Shown here piece after piece: positions 25,247-34,245 of a stretch of 64,000 nucleotides of DNA; the first letter of the stretch is position 1, and the number at the start of each line of letters is the position of its first letter. The DNA is from Hirschia litorea (lineage in GTDB: Bacteria > Pseudomonadota > Alphaproteobacteria > Caulobacterales > Hyphomonadaceae): the NCBI RefSeq assembly GCF_042665075.1, contig NZ_JBHTBR010000002.1, positions 62,001 to 126,000 on the forward strand, written 5' to 3'. Under the pieces are notes generated by a model. That model searched no databases, had not been told where the DNA came from, and saw only the letters and a program-made list of their open reading frames with translations. Both the position numbers and the translations under genes were made by a program.

Positions 25247-25723
25247 ATGAAACTCAACGAACTTTCCGACAATTTGGGCGCTACGTCTGACCGTATGCGT
25301 GTTGGACGCGGTGTCGGTTCCGGTAAAGGTAAAACTGCTGGTCGCGGTGTGAAGGGTCAAAAAGCCCGTTCAGGTGTTGCTATCAAAGGTTTTGAAGGTG
25401 GGCAGATGCCTATCCACATGCGTATGCCTAAGCGTGGTTTTAATAACCCTAACGCTAAGAAATATGCTTGGGTAAATGTTGGTCGTATTGAAAAAGCGAT
25501 CACAGAAGGCAAGCTCGACGCAAAATCTACTATTGATGAAGCAGCATTGGTCGCTTCTGGTGTTATTCGCCGTGCAAAAGATGGTATCCGTCTCCTTGCA
25601 AAAGGTGAAGTAAGCTCCAAATTAGAGATCGTGGTTACTGGTGCTTCTAAAGCAGCTATTGAAGCTGTCGAGAAAGCTGGTGGCTCAGTCAAAATTACAG
25701 CGCCTGTAAAAAACGCTGAATAA
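25247..25723 (+). CDS. rplO: 50S ribosomal protein L15
   Basis: Encodes L15 (158 aa), a late-assembling large-subunit protein. MKLNELSDNLGA and the glycine-rich VGRGVGSGKGKTAGRGVKGQKAR stretch are diagnostic. Two adjacent ATG codons (25244, 25247) are possible; the second has the better seven-base spacing from GAGGA at 25235-25239. A 110-base gap without a clear promoter separates it from secY. Confidence 0.97.
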   Translation: MKLNELSDNLGATSDRMRVGRGVGSGKGKTAGRGVKGQKARSGVAIKGFEGGQMPIHMRMPKRGFNNPNAKKYAWVNVGRIEKAITEGKLDAKSTIDEAALVASGVIRRAKDGIRLLAKGEVSSKLEIVVTGASKAAIEAVEKAGGSVKITAPVKNAE

Positions 25724-25833
25724 GACTGTCTCATACTTTGCGAGTCGCGTAAGGTATCGATTAGTGTAACTGCATTGTGTCAGCTTCGTTCCGCGTAGCT
25801 GGCATTTTGCTGCTTTTAGGGGAGCGAGCATTT

Positions 25834-27207
25834 ATGGCTTCAGCCGCTGAACAACTCGCAAAGAATATCAATCTTTCGTCTTTTGGTAAGGCGAAAGAAT
25901 TGCAACAGCGTATCCTATTCACATTAGGCGCGCTTATTGTGTACAGACTGGGTACACACATCCCAATACCAGGAATTGATCCTACAAATTTGGCTGCTGC
26001 TTTTGGCAATCAGTCAGGTGGTATTCTAGGAATGATGAACGTGTTCTCTGGCGGTGCTATCGAGAACATGGCGATTTTCGCACTAAACGTGATGCCTTAT
26101 ATTTCAGCTTCTATTATTATGCAGCTGGCGACGACTGCTGTTCCTTCTTTGGAACGCCTTAAAAAAGAAGGTGAAGCAGGCCGAAAACAAATAAATCAAT
26201 ATACACGCTATGGTACGGTATTGCTTGCGATTGCGCAGGCCTATGGTATCGCGGCTTCATTAAGCGCCATAGACCCGAATACTGGCGGGTCTGTTGCTTT
26301 GAACCCAGGCTGGTATTTCTTAACATCAACTGTTGTAACTTTGGTTGGTGGAACAGTCTTTCTAATGTGGTTAGGTGAGCAGGTAACTGCGCGAGGAGTG
26401 GGGAATGGTATTTCTCTCATCATTTTCGCGGGTATCGTGGCCATAATGCCAAAAACAATTTGGAATGCTCTTGTGTTGACCCGTGAAGGGACAATGAATG
26501 TGATGGTATTGATAGCGATCGCAGCAATCAGTGTCGCTATGATTCTATTTATCGTTTTCGTAGAGCGTTCACAGAGAAGACTGCTGATTCAATACCCTAA
26601 GCGACAACAGGGAAACAGAATGATGGGTGGAGAAAGTTCTTTCCTACCTATGAAGCTGAATACAGCGGGTGTTATTCCACCAATCTTTGCAACGTCTCTA
26701 CTTATATTACCGACAACTGCAGCTGGAATGATGGCGGCAGGACAGGGGGCAGCTGGTGGAGGTGCGGCGTCTGACATGTTGCGTTCAGTTGTTGCGACTA
26801 TCGGTCCCGGGCAGCCCTTATTCGTTGTGTTATATGGTTTGTTAGTTGTGTTCTTCTGCTTCTTCTACACATCGATTGTGTTTAACCCTGAAGAAACAGC
26901 GGACAATTTGAGAAAGCATGGTGGGTTCATTCCAGGGTATCGCCCAGGGAAGAGGACAGCTGACTATCTCGACTATGTACTTAGCCGTCTGACTGTGATT
27001 GGTGCATTATATTTGACTATCGTGTGTCTTTTACCAGAAATTTTAAAAATGAATTTCAAGTCCATTCCATTTTATATCGGTGGAACTTCGATTCTTATTG
27101 TGGTTTCTGTGACTATGGATACAGTTTCTCAAATTCAATCTCACCTAATTGCCCACCAATATGAGGGCATGATTAAAAGATCACGGCTCGGGGGTCGGAA
27201 AAAATGA
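25834..27207 (+). CDS. secY: Protein translocase subunit SecY
   Basis: Encodes SecY (457 aa), the channel-forming subunit of the SecYEG translocon in the inner membrane. About ten hydrophobic segments are visible. RLGTHIPIPGID near the N-terminus, the AIAQAYGIAAS helix and the cytosolic loop FNPEETADNLRKHGGFIPGYRPGKRT are diagnostic. The ATG at 25834 is chosen because GGGGAG at 25819-25824 lies nine bases upstream and MASAAEQLAKN matches relatives; the longer frame from 25777 is rejected. It overlaps adk by four bases. Confidence 0.98.
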   Translation: MASAAEQLAKNINLSSFGKAKELQQRILFTLGALIVYRLGTHIPIPGIDPTNLAAAFGNQSGGILGMMNVFSGGAIENMAIFALNVMPYISASIIMQLATTAVPSLERLKKEGEAGRKQINQYTRYGTVLLAIAQAYGIAASLSAIDPNTGGSVALNPGWYFLTSTVVTLVGGTVFLMWLGEQVTARGVGNGISLIIFAGIVAIMPKTIWNALVLTREGTMNVMVLIAIAAISVAMILFIVFVERSQRRLLIQYPKRQQGNRMMGGESSFLPMKLNTAGVIPPIFATSLLILPTTAAGMMAAGQGAAGGGAASDMLRSVVATIGPGQPLFVVLYGLLVVFFCFFYTSIVFNPEETADNLRKHGGFIPGYRPGKRTADYLDYVLSRLTVIGALYLTIVCLLPEILKMNFKSIPFYIGGTSILIVVSVTMDTVSQIQSHLIAHQYEGMIKRSRLGGRKK

Positions 27208-27767
27208 ACTTAATACTTTTTGGACCGCCAGCTGCGGGTAAAGGTACACAAGCGAAGAAGCTTGTTGCTGAGCGTGGTTTTATTCAACTTTCAACAGGGG
27301 ACATGCTTAGAGCAGCACGTTCATCTGGTTCTGAGTTGGGCCAAAAAGTATCTGGAATTATGGACTCGGGTGGCCTTGTGTCAGATGAGATCGTAATTGC
27401 ATTGATTAATGAGCAGTTGGATCTTAATCCAGATGCAGCTGGTTTTATCTTTGATGGGTTTCCAAGAACAGTTCCGCAAGCCGAGGCTTTGGATAAATTA
27501 TTGGAAACTCGGCAGACACAAGTGGATCATGTGATTCGCTTGAAAGTAGACGATGACGCTTTGATGGCTCGAATCATTAAGCGTTTTGAAGAAGAAGGGC
27601 GTTCAGACGATAACCCGGAAAGTTTCCGTAAGCGTTTGGATGCCTATAATGCGCAAACTGCACCTTTGTTGCCGATTTATGCGGAGCAAGGAAAGTTAAC
27701 TGAAGTCGATGGGATGCAATCAATTGAGGTTGTGGCCCGAGAAATCGACAAGGTTTTGGGTGCATAA
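27204..27767 (+). CDS. adk: Adenylate kinase
   Basis: Encodes adenylate kinase (187 aa), which converts ATP plus AMP to two ADP in the cytosol. The P-loop GPPAAGKGTQ (residues 7-16), the AMP-site LSTGDMLRAA and FDGFPRTVPQAEAL are intact. The length shows the short-lid form without the zinc-binding insertion. The ATG overlaps the secY stop (ATGA), the common secY-adk coupling. Confidence 0.98.
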   Translation: MNLILFGPPAAGKGTQAKKLVAERGFIQLSTGDMLRAARSSGSELGQKVSGIMDSGGLVSDEIVIALINEQLDLNPDAAGFIFDGFPRTVPQAEALDKLLETRQTQVDHVIRLKVDDDALMARIIKRFEEEGRSDDNPESFRKRLDAYNAQTAPLLPIYAEQGKLTEVDGMQSIEVVAREIDKVLGA

Positions 27768-27810
27768 GCACGAAACAGGAAAAGAAGCCGTATTTTGACT
27801 CAATATTTAG

Positions 27811-27838
27811 TTGACGTCAGAATATCACAGCATATAAG
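27811..27838 (+). promoter_or_regulatory. Sigma70-type promoter for the rpsM-rpsK-rpoA-rplQ operon
   Basis: TTGACG (27811-27816) and TATAAG (27833-27838) are separated by 16 bases. An inverted repeat GAAGCCGT (27784-27791) / ACGGCTTC (27841-27848) encloses the promoter; readthrough RNA from adk could fold there. The leader to rpsM is about 100 bases. Confidence 0.55.
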
Positions 27839-27945
27839 TGACGGCTTCCGCGACGAAGAGACGGTCTGAATGCAGTGTTCCTATACTGCGTGAGGACCAT
27901 TTGTCGTCTATCGCCGTGAAACAGTTTAATGAATGGAGGGGCAGT

Positions 27946-28314
27946 GTGGCCCGTATTGCAGGTGTCAACATACCCACTAATAAGCGCGTCACGATAGCGC
28001 TGCGCTACATTCACGGCATTGGTCCGGCGAAGGCGCAGGAAATCTGTGATAAAGTGGGAATTACGGCTGAACGCCGTGTAAACGAATTGTCTGACGCAGA
28101 AGTCATTCAAGTTCGTGAAGCTATTGATGCAGACTACGTGGTGGAGGGTGACCTTCGCCGTGAAGTTTCAATGAATATTAAGCGATTGATGGATTTGGGT
28201 TGCTACCGTGGTCTACGCCACCGTCGTGGTCTTCCAGTCCGTGGTCAACGCACTCACACCAATGCGCGTACGCGCAAAGGTCCAGCGAAAGCAATCGCTG
28301 GTAAGAAGAAATAG
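27946..28314 (+). CDS. rpsM: 30S ribosomal protein S13
   Basis: Encodes S13 (122 aa), a head protein contacting P-site tRNA and forming bridges to the large subunit. A GTG start at 27946 is chosen: GGAGG at 27935-27939 lies six bases upstream and the product then opens MARIAGVNIPTNKRV exactly like the family. A longer frame beginning at 27838 would add 36 unconserved residues. GCYRGLRHRRGLPVRGQRT is diagnostic. Confidence 0.97.
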   Translation: MARIAGVNIPTNKRVTIALRYIHGIGPAKAQEICDKVGITAERRVNELSDAEVIQVREAIDADYVVEGDLRREVSMNIKRLMDLGCYRGLRHRRGLPVRGQRTHTNARTRKGPAKAIAGKKK

Positions 28315-28329
28315 ACCGGATAATTAAGA

Positions 28330-28719
28330 ATGGCTCGCGAACAAACACGTGTAAAAAGAAGCGCGCGTAAGAACATCTCTTCAGGTGTTGCTCACGTAAA
28401 TTCAAGCTTTAACAACACAATGATCACAATTACTGATGCTCAAGGAAATGCAATTTCCTGGTCTTCGGCTGGTCACATGGGTTTTAAAGGTTCTCGTAAA
28501 TCGACTCCTTATGCTGCACAGGTTGCTGCTGAGGATGCAGGTCGTAAGGCACAAGAACACGGTCTGAAAACATTAGAAGTGCAAGTGCGCGGTCCAGGTT
28601 CTGGTCGTGAATCAGCTCTTCGTGCGCTTCAGTCTATTGGTCTTACAATTACGACTATCCACGATATTACAGCCATTCCTCACAATGGTTGCCGTCCACC
28701 CAAACGCCGTCGCGTATAA
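28330..28719 (+). CDS. rpsK: 30S ribosomal protein S11
   Basis: Encodes S11 (129 aa), which lines the platform near the E site and Shine-Dalgarno duplex. The HVNSSFNNTMITITDAQGNAISWSSAG segment and the end IPHNGCRPPKRRRV are diagnostic. It starts 15 bases after rpsM. Confidence 0.98.
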   Translation: MAREQTRVKRSARKNISSGVAHVNSSFNNTMITITDAQGNAISWSSAGHMGFKGSRKSTPYAAQVAAEDAGRKAQEHGLKTLEVQVRGPGSGRESALRALQSIGLTITTIHDITAIPHNGCRPPKRRRV

Positions 28720-28794
28720 TCTAAACAGGTTAAACGCTTCGTCATCGTTCTTTTGAACAACACTTATAAACGCAATTTCTAAGGTGATCGCCTC

Positions 28795-29820
28795 ATGAAT
28801 ATGGCTCAGGTCAACGACAAAAACTGGAAAGAGCTTATCCGTCCATCCCGTCCGGTGGTGGAGCACGATTTTGATGCGCGTCGTAAAGCGAGCTTGATCG
28901 TAGAACCGCTAGAGCGTGGTTTTGGAACAACTCTTGGTTCGTCTTTGCGCCGCATTCTTTTGTCTTCTTTGCAAGGCGCGGCAATCACTGGCGTTCAAAT
29001 TGATGGTGTTGTTCACGAATTTTCATCTATCCCAGGTGTTCGTGAAGACGTAACTGACATTGTGCTGAACTTGAAGCGTATCGCAATCAGCATGGTATCT
29101 GAAACTTCTAAGCGTATGACTTTGACTGCGTCCGGCCCTGGTGTCGTGACAGCCGGTCAAATCGAATTGCCTGGTGATATGAGTATTTTGAACCCAGACC
29201 ACGTCATTTGTACGTTGGATGAGGGTGCAAACATTCGTATGGAATTTACGGTGGCTGCTGGTAAAGGATATGTTCCTGCAGACCGTAATCGTCCTGACGA
29301 TGCTCCGCTTGGATTTATCCCAGTAGACGCGATTTTCTCTCCTGTGGAGCGCGTTGGCTTTAAAGTTGACGACACTCGTGAAGGTCAGGTTCTTGACTAC
29401 GATAAATTGACATTGACTGTTGAAACAGACGGTTCAGTGACACCAGAAGATGCTGTGGCCTATGCTGCACGTATCTTGCAAGATCAACTTCAGCTGCTTA
29501 TCAACTTTGATGAGCCAGTGCTTGAGCAGGAAGCTGAGCAAGAGCCAGACCTTGGCTTTAACCCAGTTCTACTTAAGAAAGTTGACGAGTTGGAATTGTC
29601 TGTTCGTTCAGCAAACTGTTTGCGTAACGACAACATTGTATACATCGGTGATCTTATCCAGAAGTCCGAAGCAGAAATGCTACGTACGCCAAACTTTGGA
29701 CGTAAATCACTAAACGAAATCAAAGAGGTCTTAGCGTCTATGGGGCTTCACCTTGGTATGGATGTACCATCGTGGCCACCAGAAAACATCGAAGACTTAG
29801 CTAAAAAATACGAAGATTAA
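28795..29820 (+). CDS. rpoA: DNA-directed RNA polymerase subunit alpha
   Basis: Encodes RNA polymerase alpha (341 aa), whose dimer nucleates core assembly and whose C-terminal domain contacts UP elements and activators. The N-terminal domain has VEPLERGFGTTLGSSLRRILLSSL. The C-terminal domain (from about residue 250) includes SVRSANCLRNDNIVYIGDL and NFGRKSLNEIKEVLASMGLHLGM. AAGGTGA lies seven bases before the ATG at 28795. The gene sits in the alpha operon between rpsK and rplQ. Confidence 0.98.
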   Translation: MNMAQVNDKNWKELIRPSRPVVEHDFDARRKASLIVEPLERGFGTTLGSSLRRILLSSLQGAAITGVQIDGVVHEFSSIPGVREDVTDIVLNLKRIAISMVSETSKRMTLTASGPGVVTAGQIELPGDMSILNPDHVICTLDEGANIRMEFTVAAGKGYVPADRNRPDDAPLGFIPVDAIFSPVERVGFKVDDTREGQVLDYDKLTLTVETDGSVTPEDAVAYAARILQDQLQLLINFDEPVLEQEAEQEPDLGFNPVLLKKVDELELSVRSANCLRNDNIVYIGDLIQKSEAEMLRTPNFGRKSLNEIKEVLASMGLHLGMDVPSWPPENIEDLAKKYED

Positions 29821-29856
29821 GATAGAGGAGCGGTCTTTTTGACCGTATAAGAAGCC

Positions 29857-30282
29857 ATGCGTCACGGAATTGCGCACCGCAAGCTAAACCGCACGTCGGA
29901 GCACCGTAAGGCCATGTTCGCAAACATGGCTGCTTCCCTAGTGCAACACGAGCAGATCTCAACAACGCTTCCAAAAGCTAAAGAACTACGTTCTTTCGTG
30001 GATAAGCTTGTTACATTGAGCAAAAAGGGTGACCTTGCTGCTCGTCGTCAAGCTATCTCCAAGATGCGCGACAAAGAGCAAGTTCAAAAGCTATTTGATG
30101 TTCTAGCTGAGCGTTACAAAGACCGTAACGGTGGTTACACTCGCGTGCTTAAAGCTGGCTACCGCTATGGTGACAACGCACCAATGGCTGTTATCGAGCT
30201 TGTAGATCGCGATGTTGAAGCAAAAGGTAAAGTGGACCGTGAGCGAGTTGAAGCTGAAGCTGCAATGAGCCTAGAAGACTAA
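29857..30282 (+). CDS. rplQ: 50S ribosomal protein L17
   Basis: Encodes L17 (141 aa), near the tunnel exit. MRHGIAHRKLNRTSEHRKAMFANMAASL and the C-terminal GYRYGDNAPMAVIELVDRD are diagnostic, with a short acidic tail afterwards. It ends the alpha operon and is followed by a strong terminator. Confidence 0.98.
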   Translation: MRHGIAHRKLNRTSEHRKAMFANMAASLVQHEQISTTLPKAKELRSFVDKLVTLSKKGDLAARRQAISKMRDKEQVQKLFDVLAERYKDRNGGYTRVLKAGYRYGDNAPMAVIELVDRDVEAKGKVDRERVEAEAAMSLED

Positions 30283-30308
30283 ACCAAGTTTTCAGAATAA
30301 TATTTAAG

Positions 30309-30350
30309 AACGCCGCCTTCCATAGCATAGTGTAGGGCGGCGTTTTTTTT
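30309..30350 (+). terminator. Rho-independent terminator after rplQ
   Basis: AACGCCGCC (30309-30317) pairs perfectly with GGCGGCGTT (30336-30344), followed by an unbroken T-run to 30350. It closes the long ribosomal protein cluster. Confidence 0.93.
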
Positions 30351-30459
30351 GTTCGGATGGAATTGAAATTACTTTAACAACATACATATCACTGTAAAAT
30401 CATTATAAATTTGGCATGGTTCGCCCTAAATGCGCCGTGTTTTTCAGGGATTTGAAAGT

Positions 30460-31911
30460 ATGATGGAAACACGTTTCAAACGATTGGCTTGTGGTGCGAT
30501 AGCGACTTTTGGCGTTGCGCTGCTTGGGGTGTCAGCATGTTCTGCGCAAGTAAATGAACAACACGTGCAACGTGTGGTTCCGTCTTCGCAAGCTGAATTG
30601 ACCATGTCTTTCTCGCCGTTGGTAAAGCAGGCTGCACCGGCCGTTGTGAATGTGTTCACCACCAAGGTGGTAAAGCAAAACACATCTCCGTTTGCTAATG
30701 ATCCCTTTTTTAGACGCTTTTTCGGCGATCAAATGGGGGGCGTGCCCAGAGAGCGCGTTGAGTCATCGCTTGGTTCCGGCGTTATCGTGGGTAGCGACGG
30801 TGTTATCGTGACGAATAATCACGTAGTAGAAGGCGCAGACGAGTTTAAAGTCGTGTTGTCAGACCGACGTGAATATGCTGCCGAGTTGCTGATTGCAGAT
30901 GCGCGAACTGATCTGGCCGTCTTGAAAATTGATACTGAAGGCGAAAAATTACCGACATTAGAAATTACTGGAACGCGTGATGTTGAAGTGGGTGATTTGG
31001 TGCTCGCTATTGGTAACCCATTTGGTGTCGGGCAAACGGTGACAACGGGTATTATCTCAGCTCAAGCGCGAACAGATGTTGGTGTGTCTGATTATGCCTT
31101 TTTCTTACAAACAGATGCCGCTATCAACCCTGGAAATTCAGGCGGTGCTTTAGTGGATTCTCACGGGCGTTTAGTCGGGGTAAATACCGCTATTTTCTCA
31201 CGTTCAGGTGGTTCAAATGGGATTGGTTTTGCAATTCCATCTGAAATGGTAAAGCGTGTTGTCGATGCAGCTGTGAATGACGGTCAAATTATTCGACCAT
31301 GGCTTGGGCTGAAAGGTCAGTCGGTGAACGCAGAAATTGCCAAATCTATGAATTTGGAACGTCCTATGGGGGTTCTCATCACAGAGATATATCCTGATGG
31401 ACCAGTGGAGAAGGCAGGGTTAAAACGCGGCGACTTGGTAACGCAAATTGATGGTCGCGAAGTCTTTGATGAGCGCGGATTGAAGTTTTTAGCTGCAACA
31501 TTGGCACCAGGCGAAAAAGTAACCCTGGATTACATGCGGTCTGGAAAATTAAAATCAGTAAAAGTTACGCTTTCACCACCACCAGGTGCTACAAAAGCAG
31601 AGATGGCGCTGATTGAAGGAAATACACCTTTTTCTGGCGCTGAAGTTGCTGACCTTTCGCCTGCATTGGCAGATGAATTAGGGCGTGACCCCTTTGCTTC
31701 TGGAGTATTGGTCAATCGGGTTTTAGGGCGTTCACTCGCGTCAAGGTTTGGATTACGACCTGGTGATATGGTGCGCGAAGTTAATGGAAAAGTGATCAAA
31801 ACCTCCAAAGAACTCCTTGATATCATTGAAGGAAAAGGTGGTCGTGGCTCAACGTGGGCTATAACAATAGAACGAAACGGAAGACGCATATCTTCCAATG
31901 TTCGTATGTAG
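30460..31911 (+). CDS. Do-family (DegP/DegQ-like) periplasmic serine protease, predicted lipoprotein
   Basis: A trypsin-like HtrA protease (483 aa) for quality control of envelope proteins. The catalytic triad is visible as H121 (TNNHVV), D151 (ARTDLAV) and S227 (NPGNSGG). Two PDZ domains follow; the first begins near IIRPWLGLKGQSV and the second covers the C-terminal third. The N-terminus has a signal peptide ending in a lipobox (LLGVSAC, Cys27), so the enzyme is probably membrane-tethered rather than free. I chose ATG 30460 because AGGGA at 30446-30450 precedes it; ATG 30430 would add ten residues without a ribosome-binding site. Confidence 0.93.
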   Translation: MMETRFKRLACGAIATFGVALLGVSACSAQVNEQHVQRVVPSSQAELTMSFSPLVKQAAPAVVNVFTTKVVKQNTSPFANDPFFRRFFGDQMGGVPRERVESSLGSGVIVGSDGVIVTNNHVVEGADEFKVVLSDRREYAAELLIADARTDLAVLKIDTEGEKLPTLEITGTRDVEVGDLVLAIGNPFGVGQTVTTGIISAQARTDVGVSDYAFFLQTDAAINPGNSGGALVDSHGRLVGVNTAIFSRSGGSNGIGFAIPSEMVKRVVDAAVNDGQIIRPWLGLKGQSVNAEIAKSMNLERPMGVLITEIYPDGPVEKAGLKRGDLVTQIDGREVFDERGLKFLAATLAPGEKVTLDYMRSGKLKSVKVTLSPPPGATKAEMALIEGNTPFSGAEVADLSPALADELGRDPFASGVLVNRVLGRSLASRFGLRPGDMVREVNGKVIKTSKELLDIIEGKGGRGSTWAITIERNGRRISSNVRM

Positions 31912-31916
31912 TTTTG

Positions 31917-31950
31917 GTGAGCCTCTTAATTGGGGCTTACTTTTACTTTT
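31917..31950 (+). terminator. Terminator after the Do-family protease gene
   Basis: A nine-pair stem (31917-31925 with 31932-31940, including two G-U pairs) around a TTAATT loop is followed by TTTTACTTTT. It separates the protease gene from rarA, which begins at 31972. Confidence 0.7.
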
Positions 31951-31971
31951 GAGCGGGATTAGAAGGTAGCT

Positions 31972-33285
31972 ATGACCGATTTATTTTCCGCTGCCGGACT
32001 TGATGAAAATGCGCCGCAACCGCTTGCTGACCGCTTGCGGCCTAAAAATTTGACTGAAGTGATTGGGCAGGACCATCTCATTGGAAAGGATGGTCCCATA
32101 GGTCGAATGCTGGCGAATAAACGTCTCGCGAGCATGATTTTGTGGGGGCCGCCCGGAGTGGGCAAAACGACTATCGCGCAATTGCTTGCAGAAGATGCGG
32201 GTTTAGCCTTTGATCCAATTTCGGCAATCTTTTCAGGCGTTAAGGATTTGCGTGCCGCGTTTGATCGCGCGGAATCAAGGCGTTCTACGGGTAAGGGAAC
32301 ACTTTTATTTGTAGATGAAATACATCGCTTTAACCGTGCGCAACAGGATGGTTTTTTGCCCTTTGTAGAGCGCGGCGTTGTTACACTCGTTGGCGCAACA
32401 ACAGAAAACCCAAGTTTTGAACTGAATTCCGCGCTGTTGTCGCGTTGTCAGGTTATGGTGTTGAAAAGGTTAGATGAATTTGCACTTGAAAGCCTTTTGA
32501 AGCGCGTTGAAAAGGAAACAAATTCGCCTTTACCACTACAGACTGATGCGAGGTCTGCGTTGGTTGATATGGCTGATGGGGATGGGCGCTATCTGCTGAA
32601 CCTTGCTGAAGAAGTCACGTCCTTGGGTCAAGTAGCACCCTTGAGCGTTGAAAACTTAGCTAAAATTCTACAAAAACGTGCGCCTTCTTACGATAAAGAT
32701 CGCGATGAGCATTATAATATGGCGTCTGCTCTGCACAAATCTGTGCGCGGGTCTGATCCTGATGCTGCTTTGTATTGGTTTTGCCGTATGCTGGAAGGCG
32801 GCGAAGATCCGCTCTATTTAGCGCGCCGTATTGTAAGGATGGCCTCGGAGGAGGTTGGGCTTGCTGATCCAAGCGCTCTAATGGTAGCTGGAGAGGCGGC
32901 GAGGACATATGAGCGGCTAGGGTCGCCTGAGGGGGAGTTGGCGCTAGCGCACGCTTTGGTTCATATCACGACTGCGCCCAAATCAAATGCGGTTTACGCA
33001 GCTTATAAACTTGCACGTAAGGCAGCGGCGCAAACGGGGTCGTTGATGCCGCCTAAGCATATACTCAACGCTCCTACGACGATGATGAAAAATCTTGGGT
33101 ATAATCAAGGCTATAAGTATGATCACGATGAGGAGGGGTCATTCTCAGGTCAAAATTATTTTCCAGATGGCATGGAGCGTCCTTCTTTCTATCAGCCGGA
33201 AGGTCGAGGCAGAGAAGCGCCCATTCGTGAGAGAATGGACTATTGGGCCAAGCGTCGTGCAGAGATTGCGCGTAAAAACGACTAG
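31972..33285 (+). CDS. rarA: Replication-associated recombination protein A (AAA+ ATPase)
   Basis: A 437-aa AAA+ ATPase of the RarA/MgsA/WRNIP1 family, which acts at stalled replication forks and interacts with SSB. The Walker A GPPGVGKT is at residues 59-66, the Walker B segment reads LLFVDEIHRFNRAQQD, and sensor 1 is GATTENPSF. The C-terminal oligomerisation region includes SALHKSVRGSDPDAALYWFCRMLEGGEDPLYLARR and LGYNQGYKYDHD, diagnostic for the family. It follows the protease gene after a terminator. Confidence 0.95.
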   Translation: MTDLFSAAGLDENAPQPLADRLRPKNLTEVIGQDHLIGKDGPIGRMLANKRLASMILWGPPGVGKTTIAQLLAEDAGLAFDPISAIFSGVKDLRAAFDRAESRRSTGKGTLLFVDEIHRFNRAQQDGFLPFVERGVVTLVGATTENPSFELNSALLSRCQVMVLKRLDEFALESLLKRVEKETNSPLPLQTDARSALVDMADGDGRYLLNLAEEVTSLGQVAPLSVENLAKILQKRAPSYDKDRDEHYNMASALHKSVRGSDPDAALYWFCRMLEGGEDPLYLARRIVRMASEEVGLADPSALMVAGEAARTYERLGSPEGELALAHALVHITTAPKSNAVYAAYKLARKAAAQTGSLMPPKHILNAPTTMMKNLGYNQGYKYDHDEEGSFSGQNYFPDGMERPSFYQPEGRGREAPIRERMDYWAKRRAEIARKND

Positions 33286-33436
33286 TCTGCTAGGTTTGCG
33301 CTATGGCCGTTCTGGGGGTGTGCTTGTTGGCAGATGGGTGTGAGCTAGGCGTTTGATACGCATGTGACATGTATCTGCAACAGAGCTGGCGGCAGTCTGG
33401 TGGTTTTCCGTCAGGAAAACTGCGCTAGAAATGTAT

Positions 33437-33471
33437 AAATGACGGCAAGATGGGTCGTCTCGCCGTCATTT
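33437..33471. terminator. Bidirectional terminator between rarA and a convergent gene
   Basis: AAATGACGGC and GCCGTCATTT form a perfect ten-pair stem (33437-33446 with 33462-33471), with a short inner AGA/TCT pairing. It lies between two convergent genes and can serve both strands, although the flanking T-runs are short. Confidence 0.7.
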
Positions 33472-33484
33472 GCTTAGGCGAAAA

Positions 33485-34138
33485 TTAGCTGACTACCATA
33501 ATGCGCCAAGTGTCGATCAAACGTTGACCTACAGCTTTGTTCATGTCGTTTGGGCGGTCGGTGTTGAATGTCCACCCTGGACCATTATAGCCAATGCGTT
33601 TGCACATGGCCAAAAACGCGACAGGGTCATCTAATAGATTTAGGTTCCGAATAATTTCAAAACCAAGTTGATCACGGATTGGGGTGAGAGCCATTCGGAT
33701 TTTGCGGATCGTACCCGGAGAAAATGGCTCCATTGGTGTTGGGTTTGTGGCTGGCATTTGTAAAACTCTACTGGCAGTTACAGGGGATATACGTTTCCAT
33801 AATTGGATAAGGCGGTGTCCCAAGCAATTTTGCTGGGCGAGCATCCTGATTGCGTTTTCGCTGATGTTGCCGTATGTGCGTTCGCGTTGGATAGCGCTGC
33901 TGACAGGAAACCCATGTGCAGCCGCTAGCCGAACAAATGCTGCGGGATCCAATAACACGGTAGGTGCTTTTAGAATCGCAGCATCAAAAGAAAACAGAAT
34001 TGCGCGCAAGCAATATGCGTCACGCTTATGCGTTTCTGTTAGATCAAATTTAGGTAGCTGAAGTTTTGGTTGTGTTGAACGATTACGCCGTTCGGATACA
34101 ACCACTGAAAATACGCTACGCTTACTCTGTTCGTCCAT
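33485..34138 (-). CDS. Unknown protein with an internal tandem duplication
   Basis: A 217-aa protein that I do not recognise. It appears to contain two related units: residues 62-117 (LLDPAAFVRLAAAHGF ... GHRLIQLWKRI) and 169-214 (LLDDPVAFLAMCKRIGY ... GQRLIDTWRIM) share the same pattern. No signal peptide or membrane segment follows this start, so a cytosolic protein is likely. ATG 34138 is preceded by AAAGG; upstream in-frame starts at 34162, 34189 or TTG 34213 would add a hydrophobic N-terminal stretch, so a membrane-anchored longer form cannot be excluded. It lies alone, convergent with rarA and divergent from the pseudouridine synthase operon. No function is proposed. Confidence 0.7.
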   Translation of the reverse strand: MDEQSKRSVFSVVVSERRNRSTQPKLQLPKFDLTETHKRDAYCLRAILFSFDAAILKAPTVLLDPAAFVRLAAAHGFPVSSAIQRERTYGNISENAIRMLAQQNCLGHRLIQLWKRISPVTASRVLQMPATNPTPMEPFSPGTIRKIRMALTPIRDQLGFEIIRNLNLLDDPVAFLAMCKRIGYNGPGWTFNTDRPNDMNKAVGQRLIDTWRIMVVS

Positions 34139-34245
34139 TTGCTTGTAACCTTTATCAAGCATTAGATAGAACAGCCCCACAAACAGCATGAACAATGATT
34201 CGTGTATTGACAATGCTTTTTTACGTTAAGAACTAAGGTAATTTC

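Noticed and set aside
4..30282. Small reverse-strand frames throughout the ribosomal cluster
   Set aside because: All lie opposite highly conserved ribosomal, polymerase or translation-factor genes and have no independent support.
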